Positions 1 through 8,084 of a stretch of 64,000 nt of DNA are shown here, in pieces; the stretch's first letter is position 1; every line of letters starts with the position of its first letter. The translations under genes were made by a program, and so were the position numbers. A model generated the notes under the pieces. The model was not told the origin of the DNA, searched no databases, and worked only from the letters and a program-made list of their open reading frames with translations. The DNA lies in assembly GCA_003152695.1 (NCBI GenBank), contig PMAT01000093.1:1-64000 (forward strand), given 5' to 3'. This stretch comes from Acidobacteriaceae bacterium. Its GTDB lineage: Bacteria > Acidobacteriota > Terriglobia > Terriglobales > Acidobacteriaceae.

Positions 1-381
1 GTGGCCAAGGTGCGCAAGGTGCTCAAGATCGCGCAGGAACCGATCTCGCTGGAGACGCCCATCGGCGAAGAGGAAGATTCGCATCTCGGCGACTTCATCG
101 AAGACCGCGCCGTGGTTTCGCCGGCGGAAGCGGTGATCAACGTCAACCTCAAGGAGCAGACGGCGCAGGTGCTGCGCACGCTCACGCCGCGCGAGGAGAA
201 GGTGATCAAGATGCGCTTCGGCCTGGAGGACGGCTCCGAACATACGCTGGAAGAAGTGGGCCAGTCGTTCGCGGTCACCCGCGAACGCATCCGCCAAATC
301 GAGGCCAAGGCACTGCGCAAGCTGCGTCACCCCTCGCGCTCGCGCAAGCTGCGGGCATTCATGGACGGAGTGCACGACTGA
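1..381 (+). CDS. rpoD: RNA polymerase primary sigma factor, C-terminal part
   Basis: The window opens inside this gene; 126 codons remain and the true start is upstream of base 1. The visible part covers the end of region 3 and all of region 4. [16 protein letters not shown] and the helix-turn-helix [27 protein letters not shown] are typical of the part of group 1 sigma-70 factors that binds the -35 hexamer, followed by the short C-terminal tail LRAFM. Sigma-70 directs core RNA polymerase to housekeeping promoters. The group 1 call rests on the near-consensus region 4; a group 2 paralogue cannot be excluded without the N-terminus. A strong terminator follows directly. Confidence 0.93.
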   Translation: MAKVRKVLKIAQEPISLETPIGEEEDSHLGDFIEDRAVVSPAEAVINVNLKEQTAQVLRTLTPREEKVIKMRFGLEDGSEHTLEEVGQSFAVTRERIRQIEAKALRKLRHPSRSRKLRAFMDGVHD

Positions 382-413
382 AAAGCAGTAGCCAGTAGTC
401 AGTAGTCAGTTAG

Positions 414-438
414 CGGGGCGCGATGAGCGCCCCGTTTT
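414..438 (+). terminator. Intrinsic terminator of the sigma factor gene
   Basis: An 8-bp perfect GC stem (CGGGGCGC at 414-421, GCGCCCCG at 427-434) with a 5-nt loop is followed by TTTTATT. It lies 33 bases after the stop codon. Confidence 0.9.
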
Positions 439-557
439 ATTGCGCTGCTGGGGGGAAGGTGTTACTCCCGCACCACGGTAGGGATTACTTGCGAGATGGC
501 GATTTGCAAACAGTTATCTGAGAAACGTGAAGAAATCTCACAGGACAGCATGATTCG

Positions 558-902
558 TCAGGTCGCCGATTTCCTTCCCTTTATCGCTGGGTAGCAACAC
601 AGCAAGAAAAGAAATCCCGGAAATGAGAACAACAGAAACGCCCAGCCATGCGGAAACGCGCGGGCAACTGCGAAGTGAATGATATAAAACAGGAGCAGAC
701 TACCTACTGTGATGCCTCCTCCAAGCCCTTCCTTCCACCAAGCTAGAATCATTCCAATCGAGATACCCGCTGGAAAAAACAGAAACAACAGCCACTCCGA
801 TGGCCTCACATGCTTCATTCCTTCTCCGAAGATGAAGAGCAAGATAAGCCCGATGCTGGCGATGCTCCAGAGCCTAGAAGTCCAACGGACGACCTTTGTC
901 AT
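558..902 (-). CDS. Small four-helix membrane protein, function unknown
   Basis: The 114-residue protein is mostly hydrophobic, with about four predicted membrane segments (for example IASIGLILLFIFGEG near the N-terminus and FLLFSFPGFLFLLCCYP at the end). The frame stays open 10 codons further upstream, but the ATG at 902 has GGAGGG nine bases before it and is preferred. The N-terminal pattern (short basic start, then a helix ending in FGEG) resembles small uncharacterised DUF proteins of similar size; I could not confirm a family. It is monocistronic between the sigma factor terminator and a palindromic element. Confidence 0.75.
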   Translation of the reverse strand: MTKVVRWTSRLWSIASIGLILLFIFGEGMKHVRPSEWLLFLFFPAGISIGMILAWWKEGLGGGITVGSLLLFYIIHFAVARAFPHGWAFLLFSFPGFLFLLCCYPAIKGRKSAT

Positions 903-947
903 GATGTACTGCCCTCCGGCATCGGCTTCCATCGCCCACCTCCACTG

Positions 948-1022
948 GGGTGCCTCTTGTCACCCAAAATCACCGCGGTCTCCCACCCTTTCGCCAAAAG
1001 CAGGCGAAAAGATGGGGCACCC
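948..1022. repeat. Palindromic intergenic element (REP-like)
   Basis: An outer inverted pair GGGTGCC (948-954) and GGCACCC (1016-1022) encloses an inner hairpin CTTTCGCC (988-995) with GGCGAAA (1003-1009) and loop AAAAGCA. There is no coding potential. The build, an outer GGTGCCC-type arm and an inner hairpin with an A-rich loop, recalls the palindromes at 10.7 and 11.6 kb, although the sequences differ. Confidence 0.6.
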
Positions 1023-1066
1023 GCACGAATAAAACTAATGACGAAATTGGACCGAAGCACCCTGCG

Positions 1067-1495
1067 CTATTTCAACGACTGCAAGTAAGCCACCACGGCC
1101 TCGGCGTCGGCGCGATTCATCTTGTACATCGGCATGGGTGGGCGCGCCGGCTGTCCATTGGGCGCCAGCCCGGTCATGAAGAATTGGACTGCCTTCTCGC
1201 GGTCCCAGCCGGGCAGCCCGGCGATGTTGGGTGAGGTGTCGGCCCAGACTGGCATGGGCACGGTCGCCGCGAAATCCAGCTTCTTGCCTTGCAGCCACTT
1301 GCCGGGGACGAATTCGCCCTTTTCGTTCATTGGAGTATGGCAATCGCCGCACTGGCCGATGGCCTTCACCAAATACTCGCCGTGCGCGATCTGCTGTTGC
1401 TTGGGGCCGCTCTTGCCCGAAGCAGCAGCGCTGTGGTCCACGACCGTTATGGCCAGAAGTGCCGCCGCCATCGCTAGAATCATTGGCGTTTTCAT
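1067..1495 (-). CDS. Secreted c-type cytochrome, single haem
   Basis: This 142-residue protein starts with a signal peptide (MKTPMILAMAAALLAITVV, cleavage probably after SAAA). It then has one CGDCH haem-binding motif at about residue 49 and a later Met-rich stretch (MPMYKM) that can supply the axial Met. The C-terminus DAEAVVAYLQSLK is the usual last helix of class I cytochromes c. It should act as a periplasmic electron carrier or as the haem subunit of a dehydrogenase; no partner oxidoreductase is adjacent. SD GGGAGAG precedes the ATG. The stop is clear and no operon partner is seen. Confidence 0.92.
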   Translation of the reverse strand: MKTPMILAMAAALLAITVVDHSAAASGKSGPKQQQIAHGEYLVKAIGQCGDCHTPMNEKGEFVPGKWLQGKKLDFAATVPMPVWADTSPNIAGLPGWDREKAVQFFMTGLAPNGQPARPPMPMYKMNRADAEAVVAYLQSLK

Positions 1496-1719
1496 TCACT
1501 CTCCCTGGTTGTTTTGCGCAAAATTCTGGTCTGGCTGCCATCGCGACGACATTCTTGTATGGGGTCGTACGTCAGGATGGTGTCGTCAATTGAGATTTCT
1601 ACTGGCGAGGCGGCACAACTTAAGCAGTTTCACAGCTTGCTGTATCTGGATGGGGCATCGGCGCGATACTTCGGGGACGTCCACCGTCCGTCCCCTCTGG
1701 TTGCAGCGCCGATGGGATG

Positions 1720-3087
1720 CTACTGCGTCAGCCGCAAAAGAACCTTGGCCGCAATGGTTTGGAAGGCGGTGTTTAGTTCAGTCTTGCAGTTCGCGAGATT
1801 GACACTACCCGTACAGGTTGATATATAAAAAAACTGCCCTGCTGGCTGGGTTTTAATGTAATTTGGAGAAGTAGGGTCATTTGCAAGTCGCTTCAAGAGA
1901 TCATCAGCGGTAGTGTTGGTGCCCAACCCGATAGTAAAGATATACGTGGGGACAGGGCTTTCAGTCCGCATCGCACTGGCAGTTTGAATGGCACGGTACT
2001 GGGCTTCCGCGGTGACATTGGCCATCGTAAGATACTGCGATGATCCATCCTGCTGAGAGACAAATTTCCTTACGGTGTTCCCGCTTATATCCTTGCAAAT
2101 GGCGCCGCTGGAGTTGTACACCAAGCCGCTTGCGCAGTTGTCGCCCCCGCTATTGCAATTGCCCCAGTCAGCCGTTGCGCTGTTAGGATCCAAGAAGTGG
2201 ACCGCCGGCGCACACGACCCTGTGGCGTCACACCCTCCGTAATTGACAAGAACGCTCGGGGCCGAGGGCCCGCAATAAAAATTGTCCTGCACGGCGTTCA
2301 TCAAGCCGTCCGTGAAATACACTACCACTTTGATTACGTTCTGCCCCGGGTTGATGGTAAAACTGTCGTTTTGTAATTGGGCGAGCGAGAGTGGTGCCCC
2401 GACAGTAGTACTTAGGATTGGGTGGGTCCCCGCTCCCGTGCCGAATGTGCCGCCCACGGGGTTCATGGCTGCGACCGCATTATCAATCGCTGGGTTGAAG
2501 GGGTTATTCAGTGCGGCGTCCACCGTCGCATTGGAAGAGAAGGTAATCATCGCAATTTCATCGCCGCCGGTCGTATTATCGAAGTGATCAACGAAGAGTG
2601 GAACGGCGGCTTTTAGTGCCGCTTCTCCATTGTCATTGGTCGAGCTCATTGAGCCTGATCGGTCTAACACGATGGACATGACCAGCTTGCCCCGGGTTGC
2701 CACCGCGGTGTCGCTCACCGGTACGGTGGCCCATTGCGCGAGATAGCGCATGAAAAGAGTGTTCACGTTAGCCGTGGCCGTGACCTTGACCTGCTGATCG
2801 CCGTAGGCATCGCTTGGAAACGTGATGGTTGGTACAGGCGCACCAGGCCCGAAATTGGCCTGAAACATATCGACGGCCAGTTGCCCAGCAACCGTCTGCC
2901 CTGACGTCAAGTTTTTCATACCCGTGAGGCATGCGGCATCCACAGACGTCGATAGCTGGGCCTTGGTGACATAAAGACGTCCCACGTCAAGGGCCAACCC
3001 AGCGAACAGTATAAGGATGGGCAGAACCAGAGCGAAAACTACAATGGTTTGCCCTCGGTCGCCCTTTCCAATGCTGGTATTGCACAT
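1720..3087 (-). CDS. TadG-like pilus-assembly protein with von Willebrand A domain
   Basis: About 455 residues. The N-terminal RGQTIVVFALVLPILILFAGLALDVGRLY is the TadE/TadG-type hydrophobic segment with following acidic/aromatic residues (Flp-pilus TadG_N, anchors the protein in the inner membrane). From about residue 140 a von Willebrand A domain begins with an intact MIDAS start, VLDRSGSM, and continues through ITFSSNA and VVYFTDG. The region around 260-330 is Cys-rich. An ATG at 3093 also exists, but AAGGAAGGGG is correctly spaced for the ATG at 3087. It is the third gene of a three-gene minus-strand cluster, 15 bases after the preceding stop. No Tad ATPase, prepilin peptidase or secretin is present nearby. 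Confidence 0.88.
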   Translation of the reverse strand: MCNTSIGKGDRGQTIVVFALVLPILILFAGLALDVGRLYVTKAQLSTSVDAACLTGMKNLTSGQTVAGQLAVDMFQANFGPGAPVPTITFPSDAYGDQQVKVTATANVNTLFMRYLAQWATVPVSDTAVATRGKLVMSIVLDRSGSMSSTNDNGEAALKAAVPLFVDHFDNTTGGDEIAMITFSSNATVDAALNNPFNPAIDNAVAAMNPVGGTFGTGAGTHPILSTTVGAPLSLAQLQNDSFTINPGQNVIKVVVYFTDGLMNAVQDNFYCGPSAPSVLVNYGGCDATGSCAPAVHFLDPNSATADWGNCNSGGDNCASGLVYNSSGAICKDISGNTVRKFVSQQDGSSQYLTMANVTAEAQYRAIQTASAMRTESPVPTYIFTIGLGTNTTADDLLKRLANDPTSPNYIKTQPAGQFFYISTCTGSVNLANCKTELNTAFQTIAAKVLLRLTQ

Positions 3088-3102
3088 ACGCATACCCCTT
3101 CC

Positions 3103-3651
3103 TTAGTAATAAGCCACGCTGTAGAACTGAGACGGCATGCTCTTTCCTAACAGAGCGGCTATGGGTGTGACGGTATTGTAAGCGTAGTAGATTTCGGTCA
3201 CATAAATGGAAGACCCTGTGCCTTCCGTTAGCAGTGCCAAAACTGCCGCTGGGGGCAGAACGGCACCCGAGCTTTGGCAGCCTCCCTGTCCGAGTTTGCA
3301 GCCCACTTTACTGCTATCTGAGATCGCACACTGGGAAGCCTGGTCTGTAACCTGGTAAACACCGCCTCCCTGGTTGGTAACCTGGGTGACAATGACGCAT
3401 CCCTTGGCGCTTAGGTTGATGTCCGATCCTGCGTAGTTAGTCACGCTTTGCACTGTCGCCGTAACACTGGAGCGCATAGCCATCATGGAACCCTCTCCAA
3501 CGAGGTTTTTCATTACCTGAACGTCATAGATGGCCCGGCCGAAATCAACGATTCCAGAGACGAAGACACACAGAACGACGAACGCGAGCGATAACTCGAC
3601 CAACGCCTGACCCAACTCTTCCCTATTTATCCTTTTTATCCTTGTCTTCAT
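3103..3651 (-). CDS. TadE-like pseudopilin protein
   Basis: The 182-residue protein has a basic start and then GQALVELSLAFVVLCVFVSGIVDFGRAIYD, the classic TadE motif: Gly, Glu at position +5 of the hydrophobic segment, and an aromatic/basic stretch after it. The rest is a Cys-containing, beta-rich, Gly/Ser/Thr-rich periplasmic domain ending in YYAYNTVTPIAALLGKSMPSQFYSVAYY. The ATG at 3651 follows a G-rich SD (AGGGGGGG) and leaves a 10-base gap to the upstream gene; an upstream in-frame ATG would overlap that gene. Likely a minor pseudopilin of a Tad-like surface structure. Which structure it serves is unknown. Confidence 0.87.
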   Translation of the reverse strand: MKTRIKRINREELGQALVELSLAFVVLCVFVSGIVDFGRAIYDVQVMKNLVGEGSMMAMRSSVTATVQSVTNYAGSDINLSAKGCVIVTQVTNQGGGVYQVTDQASQCAISDSSKVGCKLGQGGCQSSGAVLPPAAVLALLTEGTGSSIYVTEIYYAYNTVTPIAALLGKSMPSQFYSVAYY

Positions 3652-3661
3652 ATGCCCCCCC

Positions 3662-4126
3662 CTAACTTTCGCTGGGTGGAAAGATTTCATTGGTAAAAGT
3701 CGAAGTTACCGTTAACGTTAACGCGCTGCCCGGAAAGAACGCCCCGATTGACCCCGTCATAAAATGATAGGGGTGTGTCACCGTGATGGTCACGTTGTCA
3801 CCGGGCCCACCAGCTTGGGTGGGGCATCCTCCGCCTTGATCCGTACAGTGTAGGACGATCTCGGAGCTCTTCGCCACGCCGAGTGAGGTATTTTCGACGA
3901 TTTGCACGATTGAGTTGTATCTGGTTTGGGAGCACGAACCGCTACTGCCGGTTATGCATTGCCCGGTGATGGCATACCGCCCCCCTTGTCGCACTGCATT
4001 CTGGAGGGTCACCTTGGTACCGAGCAGATATCCAAAGTCCACGGTTCCCACTACGAGTAGCAAGAAAATCGCCAATGAGATTGCGATCTCTACCAGGGTT
4101 TGACCGGAATCATTTGCTTTTGTCAT
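3662..4126 (-). CDS. TadE-like pseudopilin protein, first gene of cluster
   Basis: The 154-residue protein begins MTKANDSGQTLVEIAISLAIFLLLVVGTVDFGYLLG, a TadE-type N-terminus (GQTLVEIA, long helix, then DFG). It continues with a small Cys-rich beta domain (four Cys between residues 60 and 105). The start at 4126 is supported by AAGGAGGG ten bases upstream; an earlier ATG at 4165 has no SD. It leads the cluster 4126-1720, so its promoter should lie in the 879-base spacer upstream. It is paralogous in layout to the next gene but clearly diverged in sequence. Confidence 0.86.
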   Translation of the reverse strand: MTKANDSGQTLVEIAISLAIFLLLVVGTVDFGYLLGTKVTLQNAVRQGGRYAITGQCITGSSGSCSQTRYNSIVQIVENTSLGVAKSSEIVLHCTDQGGGCPTQAGGPGDNVTITVTHPYHFMTGSIGAFFPGSALTLTVTSTFTNEIFPPSES

Positions 4127-5005
4127 TTTGTCAGGACCCTCCTTCGTCCATCGGCTTGAATCCATCGGTTGCGGATAAAATCCGCCCCAGGGGCCCCTCC
4201 CATATTGAAAACCGTTCCGCAGCCACCTGTTCTACTCATTCGGCCAGGGCCGGAAGATGGATCGGAGACGCTCCATTGGGGAGTGAAGTCTAATTATCGC
4301 TAATCGTAAAACTCTGGAGGGCGCCTTGCGTCAGCCGCTTTCCGCGTCTGCTGCTTCTCAGAGCACCCGACATCGACACCACGATCGGCCATCGGCATCA
4401 GAACAACGAGCGCCTAGGCGGCCAGCACCAGAGCTTGTCCTTAGCTTATCCTTCGTCTGCTTTCTTCAAGTGTCTCGACTTGCTAGTCGGAACGAGCCTT
4501 CCCCTTGCGGAGATACCTCGCGGAAAAATTCTATCAACTTCTGGCGGCGTGTCAAGGGGAAAAAAGCAGCCGCAGAAGGGACGTTGGGCGCCGCAATGTT
4601 TAATGTTAAGGAAAGATCCCCAAAAATCCGCTTCCGGGCAGAGCTGTCCTTTAATGGATGCATGAAAGCTTGAAAGGATGCATGAAAGCTTGTGCCGTCC
4701 TCAACCGCCCCAATAAGCGCAAAAGCGGCGTTCGTCGGGGCCCCGGATACGCGACCAAGTTGCCGTGCTGGAGAGCGCATATTGATCCGCCTTCCGCATC
4801 ATTTCTCTAGGTTCCCCCTGCGGCGATTTGTTTTGCTTTCTGCCAGGGGGATTGGTCAGAAAAATCTCCGATATCGGCCTAAAGTGGTGTGCTTCCAGTG
4901 TCACTATAGGACTAGCGACGGCAATTCTGAAATGGGAAAATAGGAGTTTTCTAAACGAAAGTAACCTCTATGTGATTGCTAACAGTACACGAAGATGGTA
5001 AATCC
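4127..5005. other. Long spacer without a convincing gene
   Basis: This 879-base stretch separates two minus-strand transcription units. Open frames here are short and overlap one another, and their translations have no domain-like composition. It must contain the promoter of the Tad-like cluster, but I could not identify one with confidence. A 17-bp direct repeat lies at 4656-4692. Confidence 0.6.
4656..4692. repeat. 17-bp tandem direct repeat
   Basis: GGATGCATGAAAGCTTG occurs at 4656-4672 and again at 4676-4692, separated by AAA (period 20). Each unit contains ATGCAT and AAGCTT palindromes. The two copies are identical. Confidence 0.9.
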
Positions 5006-7207
5006 CTACTTTCGCGGAAGAAGGTCCTGGACCGCCTCGTCGTCAAAGGACGCGGCCCGTTTCATGTCGCCGAGTGACCTGCAAGCGGCCGCACGTCCCT
5101 GGTCCACCTGGAACTTGAAGCTGCGCCCTCCGGTTGCGGCGAGGAGGTCAGGAGGAGCGCTGCGCACCGCCTCATCGAATGTCTCCAAGGCAGCCCTGGG
5201 TTGCTGCATCTCCAGATAAAGTTGCGCCAGCTTGACCAGTTGCAATGGCTGCGGCATTGTCGACAGCTGGATTGCTTGTCGCTGGGCATGGATGGTCTCG
5301 GAGAATCGCCCCTCGTGCTTGTACAGGTTGGCGAGCGAGAACCAGAAAAGAGGCACGTTAGGTTCAACCGAGACGGCTGCGACATACTCCCGCTCGGCCT
5401 CGGAGCGCAGGCCCATAGCATAAAAAACGTTGCCCCGAAGCCAGGGCACGAAGCTGCTGTTGGGAAAAATCAGGCGCGCTTGGTCGGCCGCCGCCAGCGC
5501 CTCAGAATTGCGGCCCAGCGCGGCCAGAACACTGGCTGCGTCGGCCCATTGATTGAAGCGCCCGGCCGAAGAAGAGAGCAGTGGTCCGGCGGGCAGAGAT
5601 ACGGTTGCACATTCCACTTGTGAGCGTCTGATCAGATCTTCGGTTTCCGGCTTACGGCGCACAAAGACCCCGGCGGCCTCGTCCAGATAAACCGGCCGCC
5701 AGCCGGTGCTGTTGCAGAAGTTCCTCAGCACCTCCAACTCGCTTTGAAAGCGATCAAGGGGAAGAATGATGGTGTTGATGTTGTAGCGGCCGGCTTCCTG
5801 TTGCCACAAGGCGGAATCCGGTGACGCTTGCAGCAGATCCGATAGATGCAGGAAGGCTTCGGGCCCAAACGGGATGGCCCGGCTATCGATATAGACGCGA
5901 CGTTTAGGGCCGAGTCTCCATGCGAGGTAACCGCCTTGGACATAGCTGTTAAACATTTCCCCCGGCAGGTCCTGGCGTTCGATGAATTCGGCTGCGCGTT
6001 GCGGGAACCACCAGCTCAATCCTGTGCCGAATGTCGAACGGGATTCTTGATTGATCTTTACCAGCGCGGCGGAGCCGGTGAAGGCTAGCAGCGCAAACAA
6101 TGCAACCGCGGACGTGGCCAGGATCGAACGTATTCGTGCATTGTGAATACGCGAGCCAATCTGAGGCATGGCAGAAAATAGGATCGACCCTCCCACCACC
6201 ACGACTACGCACCCAGTTAGCGCCTCTAGCCGAAGGTGCCGCACCCCCTGGTAGGCGGCTCCCAACAGCAGGATGGCTGCCCCCGGTTGACGTTGCAGCA
6301 ATGCAACCAATGCAGCGATGGCAACAATCACCAGCAGCAGATAGAACGGATGTGCGCCCCTCAGCGAAAAAGCTCTTGCCGCTGCAACCCGGTTCAAGGG
6401 GACGCTGCCCCACTCAAAAATCCACCCCGAGTGCAGCGCCATGGCGCGATTTTGGCGAATCAGCGCCCGATAGATTCCCCAGCCCCATGGATTTACCAAG
6501 GTAGCCGCCGCGCTGGCAACAAACCACGGAGCGGCGCGCCTAAGTCTCTCGACAGCCTCACGGCGGCGCGTGCCGGGAAACAACATTTCCAACAGTTCCA
6601 AGCCGGCAAATGCCACGATGAGCGCCAGGCCGGCTACGAAGCCGAGGTGAAAATTGACCCACGCGATCATCAGCAGCGGCAACAACCAGAGGCGAGCTCG
6701 GCCAGTCTGATAGTTCTGCCAAAGGATAGAGAGGTACGCGGCGAAGAGGACGATGGTGAACACTTCGGCGCGCGGAGCGGTGCGCACAGCTATGAGAGGT
6801 AAGGCGACGATCGCCATGGCTGCGCTGACCGCCGAGCCTCGGCGAAGTAGCAAAGCAACCGTGCCCAAGCACGCTGCGGCCCCGATCCAGGAAAGCAGGG
6901 CGTAACCCCCGAGCAGGTAGGCGGCATAAAACACCAGCCCCGAACCGACGGGATAGATCCACGGTCCGCCGTAAGCGGTGTAGGAGAAGACGTCCGTCGA
7001 AAGAATACGATGATGCTGCGCCACCCAGCGCCCAGTCGCCAATTGCCAGCCCAAGTCCGGTTCCGAGAGGGTGTGCAGGCCGGCCAAAAACGCATACGCA
7101 AGGGCGATGGCGGCCAGTACCAGGAAGCAGCGTCGCCCGAGCCGGGAAGTAACTATCGCCGCGTCGCTTGTGCTGAGATTGGCTGGCAAGACCGGTGAGC
7201 TAGGCAT
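5006..7207 (-). CDS. Large multi-TM protein (GT-C-like) with C-terminal TPR repeats
   Basis: The 733-residue protein has a short N-terminal tail and then about 10-12 hydrophobic helices to roughly residue 385. Straight after the first helix come EPDLGWQLATGRW and TDVFSYTAYGGPW, acidic loop motifs like those of membrane glycosyltransferases with a GT-C fold. Residues about 400-520 form a soluble domain (FNSYVQGGYLAWRLGPKRRVYIDSR), and residues about 550-710 hold three to four TPR units (for example PLFWFSLANLYKHEGRFSETI). A second gene at 39470-40990 has the same order without the TPRs. Family-level function is not established; a lipid-linked sugar transferase is an inference. Confidence 0.8.
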   Translation of the reverse strand: MPSSPVLPANLSTSDAAIVTSRLGRRCFLVLAAIALAYAFLAGLHTLSEPDLGWQLATGRWVAQHHRILSTDVFSYTAYGGPWIYPVGSGLVFYAAYLLGGYALLSWIGAAACLGTVALLLRRGSAVSAAMAIVALPLIAVRTAPRAEVFTIVLFAAYLSILWQNYQTGRARLWLLPLLMIAWVNFHLGFVAGLALIVAFAGLELLEMLFPGTRRREAVERLRRAAPWFVASAAATLVNPWGWGIYRALIRQNRAMALHSGWIFEWGSVPLNRVAAARAFSLRGAHPFYLLLVIVAIAALVALLQRQPGAAILLLGAAYQGVRHLRLEALTGCVVVVVGGSILFSAMPQIGSRIHNARIRSILATSAVALFALLAFTGSAALVKINQESRSTFGTGLSWWFPQRAAEFIERQDLPGEMFNSYVQGGYLAWRLGPKRRVYIDSRAIPFGPEAFLHLSDLLQASPDSALWQQEAGRYNINTIILPLDRFQSELEVLRNFCNSTGWRPVYLDEAAGVFVRRKPETEDLIRRSQVECATVSLPAGPLLSSSAGRFNQWADAASVLAALGRNSEALAAADQARLIFPNSSFVPWLRGNVFYAMGLRSEAEREYVAAVSVEPNVPLFWFSLANLYKHEGRFSETIHAQRQAIQLSTMPQPLQLVKLAQLYLEMQQPRAALETFDEAVRSAPPDLLAATGGRSFKFQVDQGRAAACRSLGDMKRAASFDDEAVQDLLPRK

Positions 7208-7248
7208 CCATGGATCCCGTGGGGCTTTCTTCGGGGCCGACGACGAGA

Positions 7249-7271
7249 GGGTGCGATCGCCGCACCCTTTT
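7249..7271. terminator. Hairpin downstream of superoxide dismutase gene
   Basis: GGGTGCG (7249-7255) pairs with CGCACCC (7261-7267) around a 5-base loop. A T-run exists only on the plus side (TTTT 7268-7271), so as a terminator of the minus-strand gene it would be non-canonical. Confidence 0.35.
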
Positions 7272-7310
7272 CGCCGCCGGAAATTCGCGGACCGTTATTA
7301 CTTCGGGCTA

Positions 7311-7925
7311 CTACTTCTGGCCCTTCTGGAAGCGCTTGTTCACTTCGGCCCAGTTCACCACGTTCCACCATTCCTTCAGGTAGTCGGCGCGGCGGTTCTG
7401 GTACTTCAGGTAATAGGCGTGCTCCCAGACGTCGTTGCCCATGATGGGCCAGAAGTCCTGGCTGATAGGGCTATCCTGATTGGGCGTCGCCATCACCAGC
7501 AGCTTGCCGCCGCGGTCGCGCACCAGCCAGGTCCAGCCGCTGCCGAACTGCTTGAGGCCGGCATCGTTGAACTTCTCCTTGAAGCTGTTGAAATCGCCGA
7601 AGGTGTTCTTGATGGCATCGGCGATAGCGCCGCTGGGCTCGCCTCCGGCGTTGGGGGCCATGATGGTCCAAAACATGGTGTGGTTCACATGCCCACCGGC
7701 ATTGTTGCGCACCGCCGCGCGAATGGCTTCGGGCACGTTCTCCAAGCCCTTGACCAGTTCTTCGGCGCTCAACTTTTGCAGCTCCGGGGCCTTCTCCAGC
7801 GCGGCATTCAGGTTGCTGACGTAGGCAACATGATGCTTGTCGTGATGCAGGTGCATGGTTTGCGTGTCGATGTGGGGTTCCAGGGCAGAGTAGTCGTAGG
7901 GCAACGCAGGAACTTCGTGTGCCAT
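7311..7925 (-). CDS. sodA: Superoxide dismutase, Mn-type of the Fe/Mn family
   Basis: The 204-residue enzyme converts superoxide to oxygen and hydrogen peroxide. The metal ligands are all visible: His27 (MHLHHDKHH), His82 ([10 protein letters not shown]), Asp165 and His169 ([10 protein letters not shown]). The active-site Gln is in the C-terminal half (Gln150, TPNQDSP) and residue 78 is Gly, which is the Mn-SOD pattern; metal use cannot be proved from sequence. The start at 7925 follows GGAGG; the frame stays open upstream but without an SD. No signal peptide, so it is cytoplasmic. It is transcribed alone. Confidence 0.96.
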   Translation of the reverse strand: MAHEVPALPYDYSALEPHIDTQTMHLHHDKHHVAYVSNLNAALEKAPELQKLSAEELVKGLENVPEAIRAAVRNNAGGHVNHTMFWTIMAPNAGGEPSGAIADAIKNTFGDFNSFKEKFNDAGLKQFGSGWTWLVRDRGGKLLVMATPNQDSPISQDFWPIMGNDVWEHAYYLKYQNRRADYLKEWWNVVNWAEVNKRFQKGQK

Positions 7926-8084
7926 GCTGATTCTTTCCTCCAGTTGGCGGTTGATGCAGGGGAACAACTAGTGGTTTCAAAACTGCGAGCGAAGCGCGAT
8001 GCCTCACCCCAAGATCATTATAGTGGTTCGCGGGGTTACGGGTTAGGGGCTAGGGACCAGGATTAGCGAAGAGCGAAGAGCGGT

